From NCBI RefSeq assembly GCF_038502225.1, contig NC_091346.1, positions 11,905,865-11,969,864 on the forward strand: a stretch of DNA of 64,000 nucleotides, written 5' to 3'. Positions 1-9,999 of the stretch are shown piece after piece. The DNA is from Cherax quadricarinatus. Taxonomy: Eukaryota; Arthropoda; Malacostraca; Decapoda; Parastacidae. How positions within the stretch are numbered: the stretch's first letter is position 1; every line of letters begins with the position of its first letter. Both the position numbers and the translations under genes were made by a program. The notes beneath the pieces are model-generated. The model was not told where the DNA came from. It did not search any database and worked only from the letters and a program-made list of their open reading frames with translations.

Positions 1-660
1 GGCAATGTATGATGGAAAGATACTTCTTCACGTACACCAAAAATGAAAGAAATCAGACTATAAATAGCGGAGTTCACTTCTCAGCCATTAGTGGCCGCTT
101 AGCAGTATATTTGTGTATGGTTGTTATGGTTATATTCTCATTTTTTCGGTCTCATTTGATAGAATGAAAGATATATTACAGAAATAGATATGATTTTGAT
201 TGCTTTCATGACGAAAAGTACCTTGAAATTCCGCTCTCAGTAGCGAAAATGTTCTATCCTTTAGTGAAGCTCAAGAGTAAACAAATGACGTCACCGTACA
301 ATACCTGTCTGCCTGCCAGTCTAAATTCCAGTAAGGAGTCAAGAATGGATTGACATTATTTATACAATTATTACAAAAATGCAGCAGTCTGCATAACAGT
401 AAATCTTCTATTTTTTTTGTGAATAAAAATTCCAAATGGTAAGCAAGAGTAATATAAGAGGGGCCTGTAGCCGTGACTAATGAACAGAGAAAATGTTATT
501 TTAGTGCCAGGAATGTCTGCATTGTTTATTCTGGACCCTATTTTGAAATTGGCATCTGTTGAAATTTGTGTGAAATCGCCCAAATTGCCAATTTCTGACC
601 ACTTTATTGGGAAGTTGAAATAAGTGAATGGGCAGTTTCTTGTACTCAGTTGACAGACTA
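1..660 (-). repeat. Fragment of TTAA-type MITE family 1, reversed
   Basis: Read on the minus strand this is colinear with the complete family members at 6230-7299 and 34502-35547. It shares the cctggcactaaa block, the cataacagtaaat block and the block around aatcaaaatcat. Its 3' half is diverged. Neither terminal inverted repeat is present, so both ends are lost or lie outside the window. Bases 1-270 are also directly repeated at 866-1130. I see no coding potential. Confidence 0.6.
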
Positions 661-785
661 GAAGTAAATCAGTTTATTCAGGTATACACAAATACAGTTA
701 CACAGATTATCATACATAGCAGTGTATGTATAGAGAACCTGGGATAACCCAGAAAAGTCAGACAAAGTGACTTATTTCCAGTACC
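661..785 (-). repeat. 3'-tail fragment of LINE family E
   Basis: The reverse complement matches the LINE tail at about 53395-53516. Both contain gttctctacac or a close variant, the tgtatttgtgtatacctg block and a terminal aataaac. It is a short, 5'-truncated copy with no coding sequence. Assigning the tail to family E rests on its position after LINE E and is inference. Confidence 0.55.
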
Positions 786-849
786 TGGCTTGGGCTTGCC
801 ATATATGATTTTTGGTAAATATTTTTTTTCTCGGTTGTTTGTTGGGCTA

Positions 850-1280
850 TCTTATTGAAACTTGGGCAATGTATGATGGAAAGATGCTTCTTAACGTACA
901 ACAAAAATAAAAAAAGAGGGACAATATATAAGGGAGTTCACTTCTCAGCCATTAGCCGCCTCTTTGCAGTATACTTTCGTATGGTTTTTATGGTTGTATT
1001 CTCATTTTTTGGACTCATTTGATAGAATGGAAGATATATTGCAGAAATAGACATGATTTTGATTGCTTTCATGACGAAAAGTACCTTGAAATTGAGCTCA
1101 AAGTAGCGGAAATGTTCGATTTTTGCCGATGTTCAATGAACTGTGTAAGTCAAGTTAGTTAATTTTATTAAGTGTATTCTAACCTAACCACTCTGTAATT
1201 TGGCAAACTCAGTAATCCGGCACACTACAGGTCCCAATGATGCCAGATTTGTGATGGAGGACCTGTAGCTCCTGGAACGG
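850..1280 (-). repeat. MITE family 1 fragment with inverted partner at 3960-4336
   Basis: The sequence from gcaatgtatgatgg (868) to the gacctgtag block (near 1265) is repeated in inverted orientation at about 4336-3960. The two copies flank LINE A1. The inner part carries ggtcc and tccggcacactac motifs that look like the terminal region of another small DNA element. Confidence 0.5.
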
Positions 1281-1499
1281 ATTAAGTTCGATTTTTGAGG
1301 TTCCACTGTACGTATTACCATGTTCAATGAGTTTAATCGTTTCTAACAACTACCTTTAGATGCCATCATAAACAAAGAGAGAAGTAATAAATAATTCATG
1401 CCGAGAATTGTAAACAAATGCATACGAAGAGCAGTTACTGGGCGAGACGCCAGATTCACAGTTTTCTCTAACCTTGAATCAGAGAAAACATAATGTTTA
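1281..1499. other. No recognisable feature
   Basis: The only reading frame (minus strand, 1343-1525, 60 residues) matches nothing I know. I see no tandem structure. Confidence 0.4.
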
Positions 1500-1660
1500 C
1501 TCTCCACCTGATAGCATATAAACATTGCATGTTTATATGCTATATGCTATGCAACATGTTTCTTATACAATTCTGAAGAAAATATTATAGATGGATTAAT
1601 GAAAATGTCTATATTAACCTAAATTAGGACAATGTGCCCAAGAGTGATTATTATTAACCC
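1500..1660 (+). repeat. Short interspersed repeat R2, copy 1
   Basis: The core, ending gaaaatgtctatattaac, is repeated with changes at about 9104-9206 and at 16895-17010. The third copy lies inside the Tigger-like element at 13543-17505, so R2 is probably internal sequence of that family. It ends near a TTAACCCTTTGAC motif (1656) that resembles a TTAA-element terminus. Confidence 0.45.
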
Positions 1661-1680
1661 TTTGACTGTTTTGGTCATAT

Positions 1681-3660
1681 ATAGATGGCGAGAATATTTT
1701 GAGGAACTTTTAAATGTTGAGGAAGACAGGGAGGCGGTAATTTCATGCACTGGTCAGGGAGGTATACCATCTTTTAGGAGTGAAGAAGAGCAGAATGTAA
1801 GTGTGGGGGAGGTGCGTGAGGCATTATGTAGAATGAAAGGGATAAAGCAGCTGGAACTGATGGGATCATGACAGAATTGTTAACAGCAGGGGGGGATAAA
1901 GTGTTGGAGTGGTTGGTACTTTTGTTTAATAAATGTATGAAAGAGGGGAAGGTACCTAGGGATTGGCAGAGAGCATGTATAGTCCCTTTATATAAAGGGA
2001 AGGGGGACAAAAGAGATTGTAAAAATTATAGAGGAATAAGTTTATTGAGTATACCAGGAAAAGTGTACGGTAGGGTTATAATTGAAAGAATTAGAGGTAA
2101 GACAAAATGTAGGATTGCGGATGAGCAAGGAGGTTTCAGAGTGGGTAAGGGATGTGTAGATCAAGTGTTTACATTGAAGCATATATGCGAACAGTATTTA
2201 GATAAAGGTAGGGAAGTTTTTATTGCATTTATGGATTTAGAAAAGGCATATGATAGAGTGGATAGGGGAGCAATGTGGCAGATGTTGCAAGTATATGGAA
2301 TAGGTGGTAAGTTACTAAATGCTGTAAAGAGTTTTTATGAGGATAGTGAAGCTCAGGTTAGGGTGTGTAGAAGAGAGGGAGAATACTTCCCGGTAAAAGT
2401 AGGTCTTAGACAGGGATGTGTAATGTCACCATGGTTGTTTAATATATTTATAGATGGGGTTGTAAAAGAAGTAAATGCTAGGGTGTTCGGGAGAGGGGTG
2501 GGATTAAATTATGGGGAATCAAATTCAAAATGGGAATTAACACAGTTACTTTTTGCTGATGATACTGTGCTTATGGGAGATTCTAAAGAAAAATTGCAAA
2601 GGTTAGTGGATGAGTTTGGGAATGTGTGTAAAGGTAGAAAGTTGAAAGTGAACATAGAAAAGAGTAAGGTGATGAGGGTATCAAATGATTTAGATAAAGA
2701 AAAATTGGATATCAAATTGGGGAGGAGGAATATGGAAGAAGTGAATGTTTTCAGATACTTGGGAGTTGATGTGTCGGCGGATGGATTTATGAAGGATGAG
2801 GTTAATCATAGAATTGATGAGGGAAAAAAGGTGAGTGGTGCATTGAGGTATATGTGGAGTCAAAAAACGTTATCTATGGAGGCAAAGAAGGGAATGTATG
2901 AAAGTATAGTAGTACCAACACTCTTATATGGGTGTGAAGCTTGGGTGGTAAATGCAGCAGTGAGGAGACGGTTGGAGGCAGTGGAGATGTCCTGTCTAAG
3001 GGCAATGTGTGGTGTAAATATTATGCAGAAAATTCGGAGTGTGGAAATTAGGAAAAGGTGTAGAGTTAATAAAAGTATTAGTCAGAGGGCAGAAGAGGGG
3101 TTGGTTTGGTCATTTAGAGAGAATGGATCAAAGTAGAATGACATGGAAAGCACATAAATCTATAGGGGAAGGAAGGCGAGGTAGGGGTCGTCCTCGAAAG
3201 GGTTGGAGAGAGGAGGTAAAGGAGGTTTTGTGGGCGAGGGGCTTGGACTTCCAGCAAGCGTGCGTGAGCGTGTTAGATAGGAGTGAATGGAGACGAATGG
3301 TACTTGGGACCTGACGATCTGTTGGAGTGTGAGCAGGGTAATATTTAGTGAAGGGATTCAGGAAAACCGGTTATTTTCATATAGTCGGACTTGAGTCCTG
3401 GAAATGGGAGGTACAATGCCTGCACTTTAAAGGAGGAGTTTGGGATATTGGCAGTTTGGAGGGATATGTTGTGTATCTTTATACGTAAATGCTTCTAAAC
3501 TGTTGTATTCTGAGCACCTCTACAAAAACAGTGATTATGTGTGAGTGTGGTGAAAGTGTTGAATGATGATGAAAGCATTTTCTTTTTGGGGATCTTTCTT
3601 TCTTTTTTCTTGGGTCACCCTGCCTCGATGGGAGACGGCCTACTTGTTGAAAAAAATATA
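1681..3660 (+). pseudogene. LINE A copy 1: 5'-truncated RTE-like reverse transcriptase, frameshifted
   Basis: A non-LTR retrotransposon relic that would have copied its RNA at a nicked chromosomal site. Homology to the full-length copy (46486-50102) begins just before the REYFEELLNVEEDRE segment, so endonuclease and N-terminal parts are absent. The main frame (1868-3136) holds the polymerase blocks: the AFMDLEKAYDRVDR block, RQGCVMSPWLFN, and FADDT with the two catalytic aspartates. A one-base loss near 1850 and another frameshift near 3098 break it. The C-terminal GRGRPRKGWREEVKEVL segment continues in another frame (3039-3314). The tail ends in a (TA)n run at about 3657-3680. It is more diverged than the other four LINE A copies, so it is the oldest. 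The clade name is by motif resemblance only. Confidence 0.85.
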
Positions 3661-3724
3661 TATATATATATATATATATACATCTTACAAGCCACAGTGT
3701 TTGATATATATATACTCAAAAATT

Positions 3725-4336
3725 CTAGCAGCTTCAAGTCAAGCAGGAGAAAGCTGGTAGGCCCACACGTGAGAGAATAGGTCTGTGTGGTCAGTGTGCA
3801 CCATATAAAAAAAATCCTGCAGCACACAGTGCATAATGAAAAAAAAAAAACTCTGACCGTGTTTTTGGATTAAAACGCTGACTTTGTGGTATACACGTAT
3901 TTTCGTATAGTATTTATGGTTGTATTCTCGTTTTCTTGGTCTCATTTGATAGAATGGAAAACATATTACAGGTCCTCCATCACAAATCCGCCACCATTGG
4001 GACCTGTAGTGTGCCGGATTACTGAGTGGTTAGGTTAGAATACACTTAATAAAATTAACCAACTTGACTTACACAAAGTTCATTGAACATCGGCAAAAAT
4101 CGAACATTTCCGCTACGTTTGAGCTCAATTTAAAGGTACTTTTCATCATGAAAGCAATCAAAATCATGACTATTTCTGTAATATATCCTCCAGTCTAAAA
4201 AAATGAGCATACAACCATAAAAACCATAAGAAAATATACTGCAAAGAGGCAGCTAATGGCTGAGAAGTGAACTCCCTTATTTATCATCCATCTTTTTTTA
4301 TTTTTGGTGTACGTTAAGAAGCATCTTTCCATCATA
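3725..4336. repeat. Mosaic of TTAA-type element fragments
   Basis: Bases 3725-3840 resemble the terminal region of the piggyBac elements at 11894 and 60542 (attctagc, gctggtaggcc, gagagaat blocks). Bases 3893-3971 match MITE family 1 in reverse. Bases 4078-4336 match it in forward orientation, with the inverted partner of 866-1280. It is a composite of old insertions with no gene. Confidence 0.5.
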
Positions 4337-4553
4337 GGTGGTTGGAAGTGGCAGCGGCAGCAACAGCAGCGACCTCCAAGCTCCGTATTTTTCTCCAACT
4401 ATCAGAGCCACCAATGCTCCTATGATGACCTAGTTACAAGCAAACCTGCACTACCCAACATAGCACCCAGAATGACCAAAGATTACCAACAGTGAAACCT
4501 ACAAATCGAAAATAATAGAGATCAAAGGAAGATTGCCTTCAAACTCAAAGCAA

Positions 4554-4756
4554 TACACAAATAACCAGCACATAAAAGAGAGAAGCTTACGACGACGTTT
4601 CGGTCCGACTTGGACCATTGACAAAGTCACACAAAGTCAGTGTGACTTTGTCAATGGTCCAAGTTGGACCGAAACGTCGTCGTAAGCTTCTCTCTTTTAT
4701 GTGCGGGTTATTTGTGTATCGTTCCAGTCATGGTATTGTGCCTTTTTGTTATTTAT
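4554..4756. mobile_element. Fold-back Penelope-like insert with GAAAC hairpin
   Basis: Arms 4554-4632 and 4640-4718 are inverted repeats of 79 bp with two mismatches by eye, separated by 7 bases. The insert is flanked by direct copies of aaactcaaagcaa (4541-4553 and 4757-4769), a convincing target duplication. Each arm contains a ggtcc/ggacc hairpin directly followed by gaaacgtcgtcg. That resembles the stem II plus GAAAC core of the hammerhead-type ribozymes found in Penelope-like retroelements. The CTGATGA half of that core is not intact, so ribozyme activity is doubtful. Confidence 0.55.
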
Positions 4757-4852
4757 AAACTCAAAGCAACACCCCACTGCCAGCCGAACAATGTAACCCT
4801 AAGCTTTGTATAACTACAACTTCTTCTTAACTACAACAATTCCTGTAGTACT

Positions 4853-5840
4853 ATGAGGCACAATCTCAGAAGAAACAGCACCAAGGCCAGCAAGAAAACA
4901 CCGAAAAATCAACTATTCAACAAGTGTAGCCAGGACGACGCTGGCCTAGCTACCACCCCTCTCACCATTGCTCAAGGCAGCACCACAACAATAACAAAAA
5001 ACATGGCTGCCGCCAGCCTATCCACCCCTCTCTTCCCCAGATTCAACCTACCAAGTAGTCCCTCAGGTATGACCAACGATCCAGATACCCTAAAGTCATG
5101 CATCTCCACCTTAGTTATTGAAAATATGAATCTTCGAGAGACGCTAACAAAACAAGACACCAGGATGGCACAACTCGATAACAAAATCCTAAGTCTTGAA
5201 CAAAAGTTATCAACACCAGGAATGACTAACTATGGCAAGACCATCCAAACAGTCATAGATAGCCATACAGAACAAATAATATCTCTTAATACAAAGGTTG
5301 AGGAAGCAGTAAAAGAATTGAAGAACAACTTGGATAACCAGTTCAGTGACTACTTTGCTCTCCAAGAAGATAAAACTGAACAAGATAAACTATCGGACAC
5401 AGTAATAGTTAACAGTCCACTTTTTCCCAGTGATATGAACCAAATGAACAGTAAAGAAATTACTCTCCAGATCATAAAGGACCAAACAAAAGTTACAGTA
5501 CCAGAGTCAGAAATAAAGAAAGCCAGGTTACTAGGATCCCATGGTAGAAAAAGTGTTATGCTTAGATTCCACTCACATGACAGGAAAAAAGACTTAATAA
5601 CTGCATCTATTAAAGTAAAGGAAGAGGTATACATGAACGAGTGTCTTACCAAAAAATGTCAGAACCTCCTGTATAGTCAGAAAACTTAAGCGGGAGAATA
5701 ATGACACAATACACCAATGCTTCACACGGGATGGGAAAATTCTAGTTAGGAAAACAAATGTAGGTCAACTGTACACAATCACGAACGAGAATGATCAATC
5801 ACGATTTCTCAGGGATACTAATCTTACAGAGAATAACTAA
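4853..5840 (+). pseudogene. LINE B ORF1 protein, one frameshift
   Basis: The first frame, 4853-5689 (278 residues), starts at an ATG after an AT-rich leader. It has a low-complexity Thr/Ser/Lys N-terminus and a heptad-like coiled coil at about residues 85-190 (ENMNLRETL, DNKILSLEQKL, LNTKVEEAVKELK). Then comes a basic region with KKARLLG and SVMLRFHSHDRKKDLI, like the RNA-binding part of LINE ORF1 chaperones. A single-base slip near 5680 ends it early. In the next frame about 50 further residues (RENNDTIHQCF to TENN) run to a stop at 5840. Its presumed role is to coat LINE RNA. It is not a host gene: the pieces around it are LINE B. Confidence 0.6.
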
Positions 5841-6229
5841 ACAATGTCCAACCTAAAAGCCTACGTAGTGTAGTGTATGTTTTGCTCCATTATTGTTCAA
5901 ATTTCATAGTACAATCTCTTAGTAATTAAATAATCAACTACCTCATTATGTGATTTTACTAGTAAGCATAAGTCACCTTATGTAATTTTCTTATTTACTA
6001 TTGTTTGCTTAAATATTAGCTGAATTGATACTTTCTCTGTCCATATTACTACCTCATATTTTTTTAAATACTATTAATTGATATTACTTACTAAAATTAA
6101 TAATTAATTACCATTTTTACTATCAGTACAATTTACTCTTAACATTTTTGACATCATTTAATTACCATTACTTGTCTAATTACCATAACCTGTTTTAATA
6201 CCACATTTACTATCTTAGAGTACTCTTAA
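5841..6229 (+). other. AT-rich spacer of LINE B
   Basis: No frame longer than chance. Similar phrases (ctagtaccaactacctcat, ttactaccag) recur at 7310-7600 and 39410-39770, so it is family sequence. It ends at the TTAA target of the MITE. Confidence 0.45.
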
Positions 6230-7299
6230 CCCTTTCAGGGTCCAAGGCCCAAATCTGGAGTCACGCACCAGTGTCCAAGATACTTAAAAAAAAATTTTTT
6301 TTATTTTTTCTTATGAAATCGTAGAGAATCTTTTTGTGAAGGTAATAAAACAAAAAGTACGAAAATTGGTGGAAAATTGACGAAATTATGCTCTCGCGAA
6401 TTTTGATGTGTCAGCGATATTTACGAATCGGCGATTTTGCCGACTTTGACTCCCATTTTAGGCCAATTACATTATTCCAATCAACCAAATTCTTAGCTAT
6501 TTCACTAGTATTACTTCTATCGATTGAGCACAAGAAATCGCCAAGTCAACTGTTTCAACTACAAAATAAAGTGATCGGAAATTGTTAATTTGGCCAATTT
6601 AACACAAAGTTCAAAATATTCCGATTTCAAAATAGGGTCCAGAATGAACAATGTAGGCATTCCTGGCACTAAACTAACATTTCCTCTGTTCATTAGTTAT
6701 GTTTTGAGGCTTTACAAATAAATTCCATTTTGATTTTTTATTCACATAATGAATTTTTATTCACACCAAAAAATAGAAGATTTACTGTTATGCAATACTG
6801 TAATAATTGTATAAATATCATCACCATATTTGTGAATGTATATTAGACCCACCAGCTGATGTGTATTAGACGTGTGAGGTCGTTTGTTTACTCTTGAATA
6901 ACGGCAAAAATTTAACATTTCCGCTACTTTGAGCTCAGTTTCAAGCCATTTCCAATGCTAAAACCAATCAAAATCATCTCTATTTCTGTAATATGTCTTC
7001 CATTCTATCAAATGAGACCAAGAAATTGCAAATACAACTATAAAAAATATACGAAAAAACACTGCAAAGTTGCTGTTTTAATCGAAAAATCATGATTTCA
7101 TTTTTTTTCTCTCATTATGCACAGTGTGCTGCAGGATCTGTTTTATGTGGTGCACACATACCACATAGATGTATTCTCTCATATCTAGGCCCAAATGTAC
7201 CACTCACAGTTTATCAGAGTGAGCTGAGCTCATGGCGTAGATCTACGGTTTGGACCCTGAACGTAAAGCCGTAGATCTACGGGACGGACCCTGAAAGGG
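6230..7299 (+). mobile_element. TTAA-type MITE family 1, complete copy
   Basis: The left terminus is CCCTTTCAGGGTCC and the right terminus is its inverted repeat GGACCCTGAAAGGG. It is flanked by TTAA (6226-6229) and TTAT (7300-7303, one base changed). TTAA target duplication is the hallmark of piggyBac-type transposition. It has no transposase, so it must have been moved in trans. Subterminal palindromes gtagatctac occur twice at the right end (about 7228-7242 and 7271-7281). It inserted into the LINE B spacer. Confidence 0.85.
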
Positions 7300-7690
7300 T
7301 TATATACCTTGTACTGCCAAATAACCTCTAGTATAACTACCATTGCAATATTGAATCCAAATAACTGTTCTTAAAATTTAATACTTGAAATAAACATTAC
7401 TTTTTCACTTTTTTTTTTTTTGCTAATTAATCTTTTTTTGTAATCATTATTACTTACAAAAATTTTATTAAACACCATATTTACTACCAGTCAATTTTAC
7501 TTTTGTAAATTAATCATTATTTTACACTTTTCATAACATTTTGTTGCCAAATTTTCAAGTTTGTATATTCAACTCCAGCCTTTATATTATCCTTTGTACC
7601 TGTGTACCTGTCTACCCTCTTACTATCATATTATAACCAAGTCATTGCCATTGTTATTTTTTACTTATTATTCCTTGCAACACCCCCCCC

Positions 7691-8014
7691 CCCCTCCCCA
7701 CTCTTCATAGATCTAAACTTACTCCCTGGTCAGAACATCCACACTTACTACTGTGCAATCTATATCTACAGGACCTTAAATTCCAATATTAACCTTGACC
7801 TAAAACGCTTCCTTGATAGTTGTGACAGGATCCACAGGCATAACACCAGACACATTCCCTGTGTTCAATTAAACCTTTACAAAAATTCAATGTATTTCAA
7901 AGGACCTAAAATCTGGAACACCCTACCTGAAAACTCTAGAACTGCAGACACATTCATCACTTTCAAAACTACAGTTAGAAAACATCTTATCTCCCTGATA
8001 CACCCCGACAACTA
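7691..8014 (+). pseudogene. LINE B ORF2, C-terminal remnant
   Basis: An open stretch matches the C-terminal ~100 residues of the reverse transcriptase polyprotein at 53517-54699. It carries NIHTYYC, RTLNSNIN, NTRH and KIWNTLP and ends at a TAA near 8013. Everything upstream in ORF2 is gone; the junction lies next to a C-run at 7683-7694. Confidence 0.7.
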
Positions 8015-8398
8015 ACTACATGATAACCACCTGGTGGTTCACAATTATACTCATTCACCCACTGACTATAAACCCAGAAATACTAATCTTAAAATAATAA
8101 ATCCTAACTAGTCATAAGTCTGCCCATGATACTCCAATATAGACACTTTGTGTTGTGCCAAAACAAAAGCATTCACATTGCTAAACTCACAAATTATGAT
8201 GTAGTCACTTAGCCTTAATATCATAATCTGTAAGGATTTAATGTTAAGAATTAATCTAAGTCTGATCGAAATGCCTAGCCATGCTAGGTGTCCTAGTGAC
8301 CCTCTCTGTAATTAGTATTTTATAACATGTAAACCACACAATACCCAAAACCTGTAAACCCCACATTGTAACCCTTATAGAGAATAAACTTGAATTGA

Positions 8399-9102
8399 AA
8401 TGGAGCTCAAAGTAGGGGAAATGTTTGATTTTCCCAATGTTCAAAAGTAAACAAATGATGTCATTGTCCAACTAGCCATTCTAATATGCAGTCATGAATA
8501 GGTTGACATTATTTATACTATTATTACAATATTGCAGTAGTCTGCATAACAGTAAATCTTCCATTTTTTGTTTGAATAAAAATTCAAAATAGAAAGCAAG
8601 AGTATCAGAGGGGCCTGGACACATGACTGAAGAACAAAGAAAATGTTATTTTAGAGCCAGGAATGTCTGCATTGTTCATTCTGGTCCCTATTTTGAAATT
8701 GGCATATTTTTTAATTTGCATGAAATTGGCCAAATTGCAAATTTCTGACCACGTTTCTGGGTAGTTGTAGTTGGTAAATGGGCAGTTTCTTGAACTCAAT
8801 TGATAGAACAAATGGAGTTCTAAAGAAATAGTTATGAGTTTGGTTGACTGGAACAATGGAATTAGCCGAGTATAGGGCTTAAAGTGGGCGAAATCGCCGA
8901 TTTGTAAATATTGCCGAGATCACTAACTTCGCGAGAGCGTAATTCCATAAGTTTTCCATCAAATTTCGTTCTTTTGGTGTCATTACCATTGGGAAAAGAT
9001 TCTCTATCATTTCATAAGAAAAACACTTCTTTTTTTTTTCAAAAATTTTGCGACACCAGGAAACACCTCGGGATTTGGGGTTGCAAGAGTCAAGGGGTTT
9101 AA
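8399..9102 (-). mobile_element. TTAA-type MITE family 1, truncated reversed copy
   Basis: Read on the minus strand it starts at a degenerate terminus beside TTAA (9099-9102, aaccccttgac) and proceeds colinearly with the copy at 6230-7299. It stops abruptly at the 3' end of LINE B. The right-hand terminus is missing. Confidence 0.65.
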
Positions 9103-9103
9103 C

Positions 9104-9206
9104 ATATAAACATGGCATATTTTTTATATGCTATGTAACGTGTTTCTTACATAATTTTGAAGAAAATATCATAGACGGATTAATGAAAATGTCTATATTA
9201 ACCTAA
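9104..9206 (+). repeat. Interspersed repeat R2, copy 2
   Basis: It matches 1515-1620 and 16895-17010 (ttttgaagaaaatatcata, gaaaatgtctatattaac). It lies between two TTAA elements and holds no gene. Confidence 0.45.
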
Positions 9207-9215
9207 AATATTTAA

Positions 9216-9422
9216 CCCTTAAACTGTCCAAACGTAGATCTATGTTTTTTCAGCATTTGAAAGTATGTAAAAAAAGTAGATCTTTGTTTTTTTTTAGATT
9301 TGAAAATGTGTAAAAAAATTTGAGCTACTTTTTTTTTGTTATTGAAAATATGTAAAAGAAATGCAGATTTACTTTTGGAGCGCTACGCATGTGAACGTAG
9401 ATCTGCTTGGACAGTTTAAGGG
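9216..9422 (+). mobile_element. TTAA-type MITE family 2, complete (207 bp)
   Basis: The termini CCCTTAAACTGTCCAA and its inverted partner TTGGACAGTTTAAGGG are flanked by TTAA on both sides (9212-9215 and 9423-9426). Subterminal cgtagatct motifs are again inverted. It is a non-autonomous piggyBac-like element. A half copy with cttaactctccaaacg lies at about 60206. Confidence 0.85.
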
Positions 9423-9427
9423 TTAAT

Positions 9428-9780
9428 GTGCTCAAGGTTTATTACGCATCCAATACAGCCAATAACCGGGATAGAATTTTGGCCAAAAAAGCTGGGTGAA
9501 AAACGAATTGTCTGATATCCGGAATGGCTGATAACCGATAGTCCACTGTAAAATGATAATACTGTACTGTACAGTAAATGATCAATATAAAAAAAAATCA
9601 CAGAAAAAGCACTAAAGTCATCTACTGTACCTAATATAGCACTGCATGCACAGTTTACAGATACAGTAGGGTCCCACTTACATGGCAGGTTAGGTTCCAG
9701 GCTACTGCCGTAAAGCGGAAATTGCCGTCAAGTGAAACTCTTTTTTTCCACTTATAAATCCATAGAAATACTAGATAACA
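9428..9780. repeat. Two Tigger-like terminal fragments
   Basis: Bases 9440-9548 end in gataaccgatagtccactg, resembling the right terminus of the Tigger element at 30928-36209. Bases 9667-9750 begin agggtcccacttacatgg and carry gtaaagcgg and gccgtcaagtg, a second Tigger-like end in opposite orientation. Neither has a partner. Confidence 0.5.
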
Positions 9781-9794
9781 AGTTTACATATTAT

Positions 9795-9840
9795 GCGTAT
9801 TATGTATATTAACCCTCAAGGGTTAATATACATAATATGC
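9795..9840. repeat. Palindrome centred on TTAACCCT/AGGGTTAA
   Basis: Arms 9795-9816 and 9819-9840 are inverted repeats of 22 bp with one mismatch. They contain TTAACCCT and AGGGTTAA around a two-base centre. It looks like the collapsed remains of a TTAA element. Confidence 0.5.
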
Positions 9841-9999
9841 ACTTACATTACTGTGCCTATTATATAAACAAACATTAAATTCCAATATAAACCCTCTTCT
9901 CAAACTACTACTTGATAACTACAACAGAACACACAGGCACAACACAAGGCACAAAACTCTTTTCGACATCCCTCATGTCCACTTCACTCTAAGCAAAAC
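9838..9999 (+). pseudogene. LINE B ORF2 fragment
   Basis: In pieces of frame it matches the TYYC / RTLNS / HNTRH / LFD segment near the end of LINE B ORF2 (compare 54409-54560). It is a ~160 bp scrap directly abutting LINE C. Confidence 0.5.

Larger units (their letters stand above)
4337..8398 (+). mobile_element. LINE B copy 1: ORF1 kept, most of ORF2 deleted
   Basis: From 5' to 3' I see a leader with CAG-rich sequence (4337-4540), a fold-back insert (4554-4756), ORF1 (4853-5840), an AT-rich spacer, a complete MITE (6230-7299), the last ~100 codons of ORF2 (about 7691-8014) and a 3' UTR ending near 8398 in aataaacttgaattg. The ORF2 tail matches the end of LINE B copy at 53517-55048 (NIHTYYC, NTRH, GPKIWNTLP). 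Endonuclease and reverse transcriptase are missing, so this copy is dead. Confidence 0.6.

Noticed and set aside
4853..5689. A host coiled-coil gene
   Set aside because: Its position before LINE B parts, its frameshifted continuation and its ORF1-like layout fit a LINE chaperone better.
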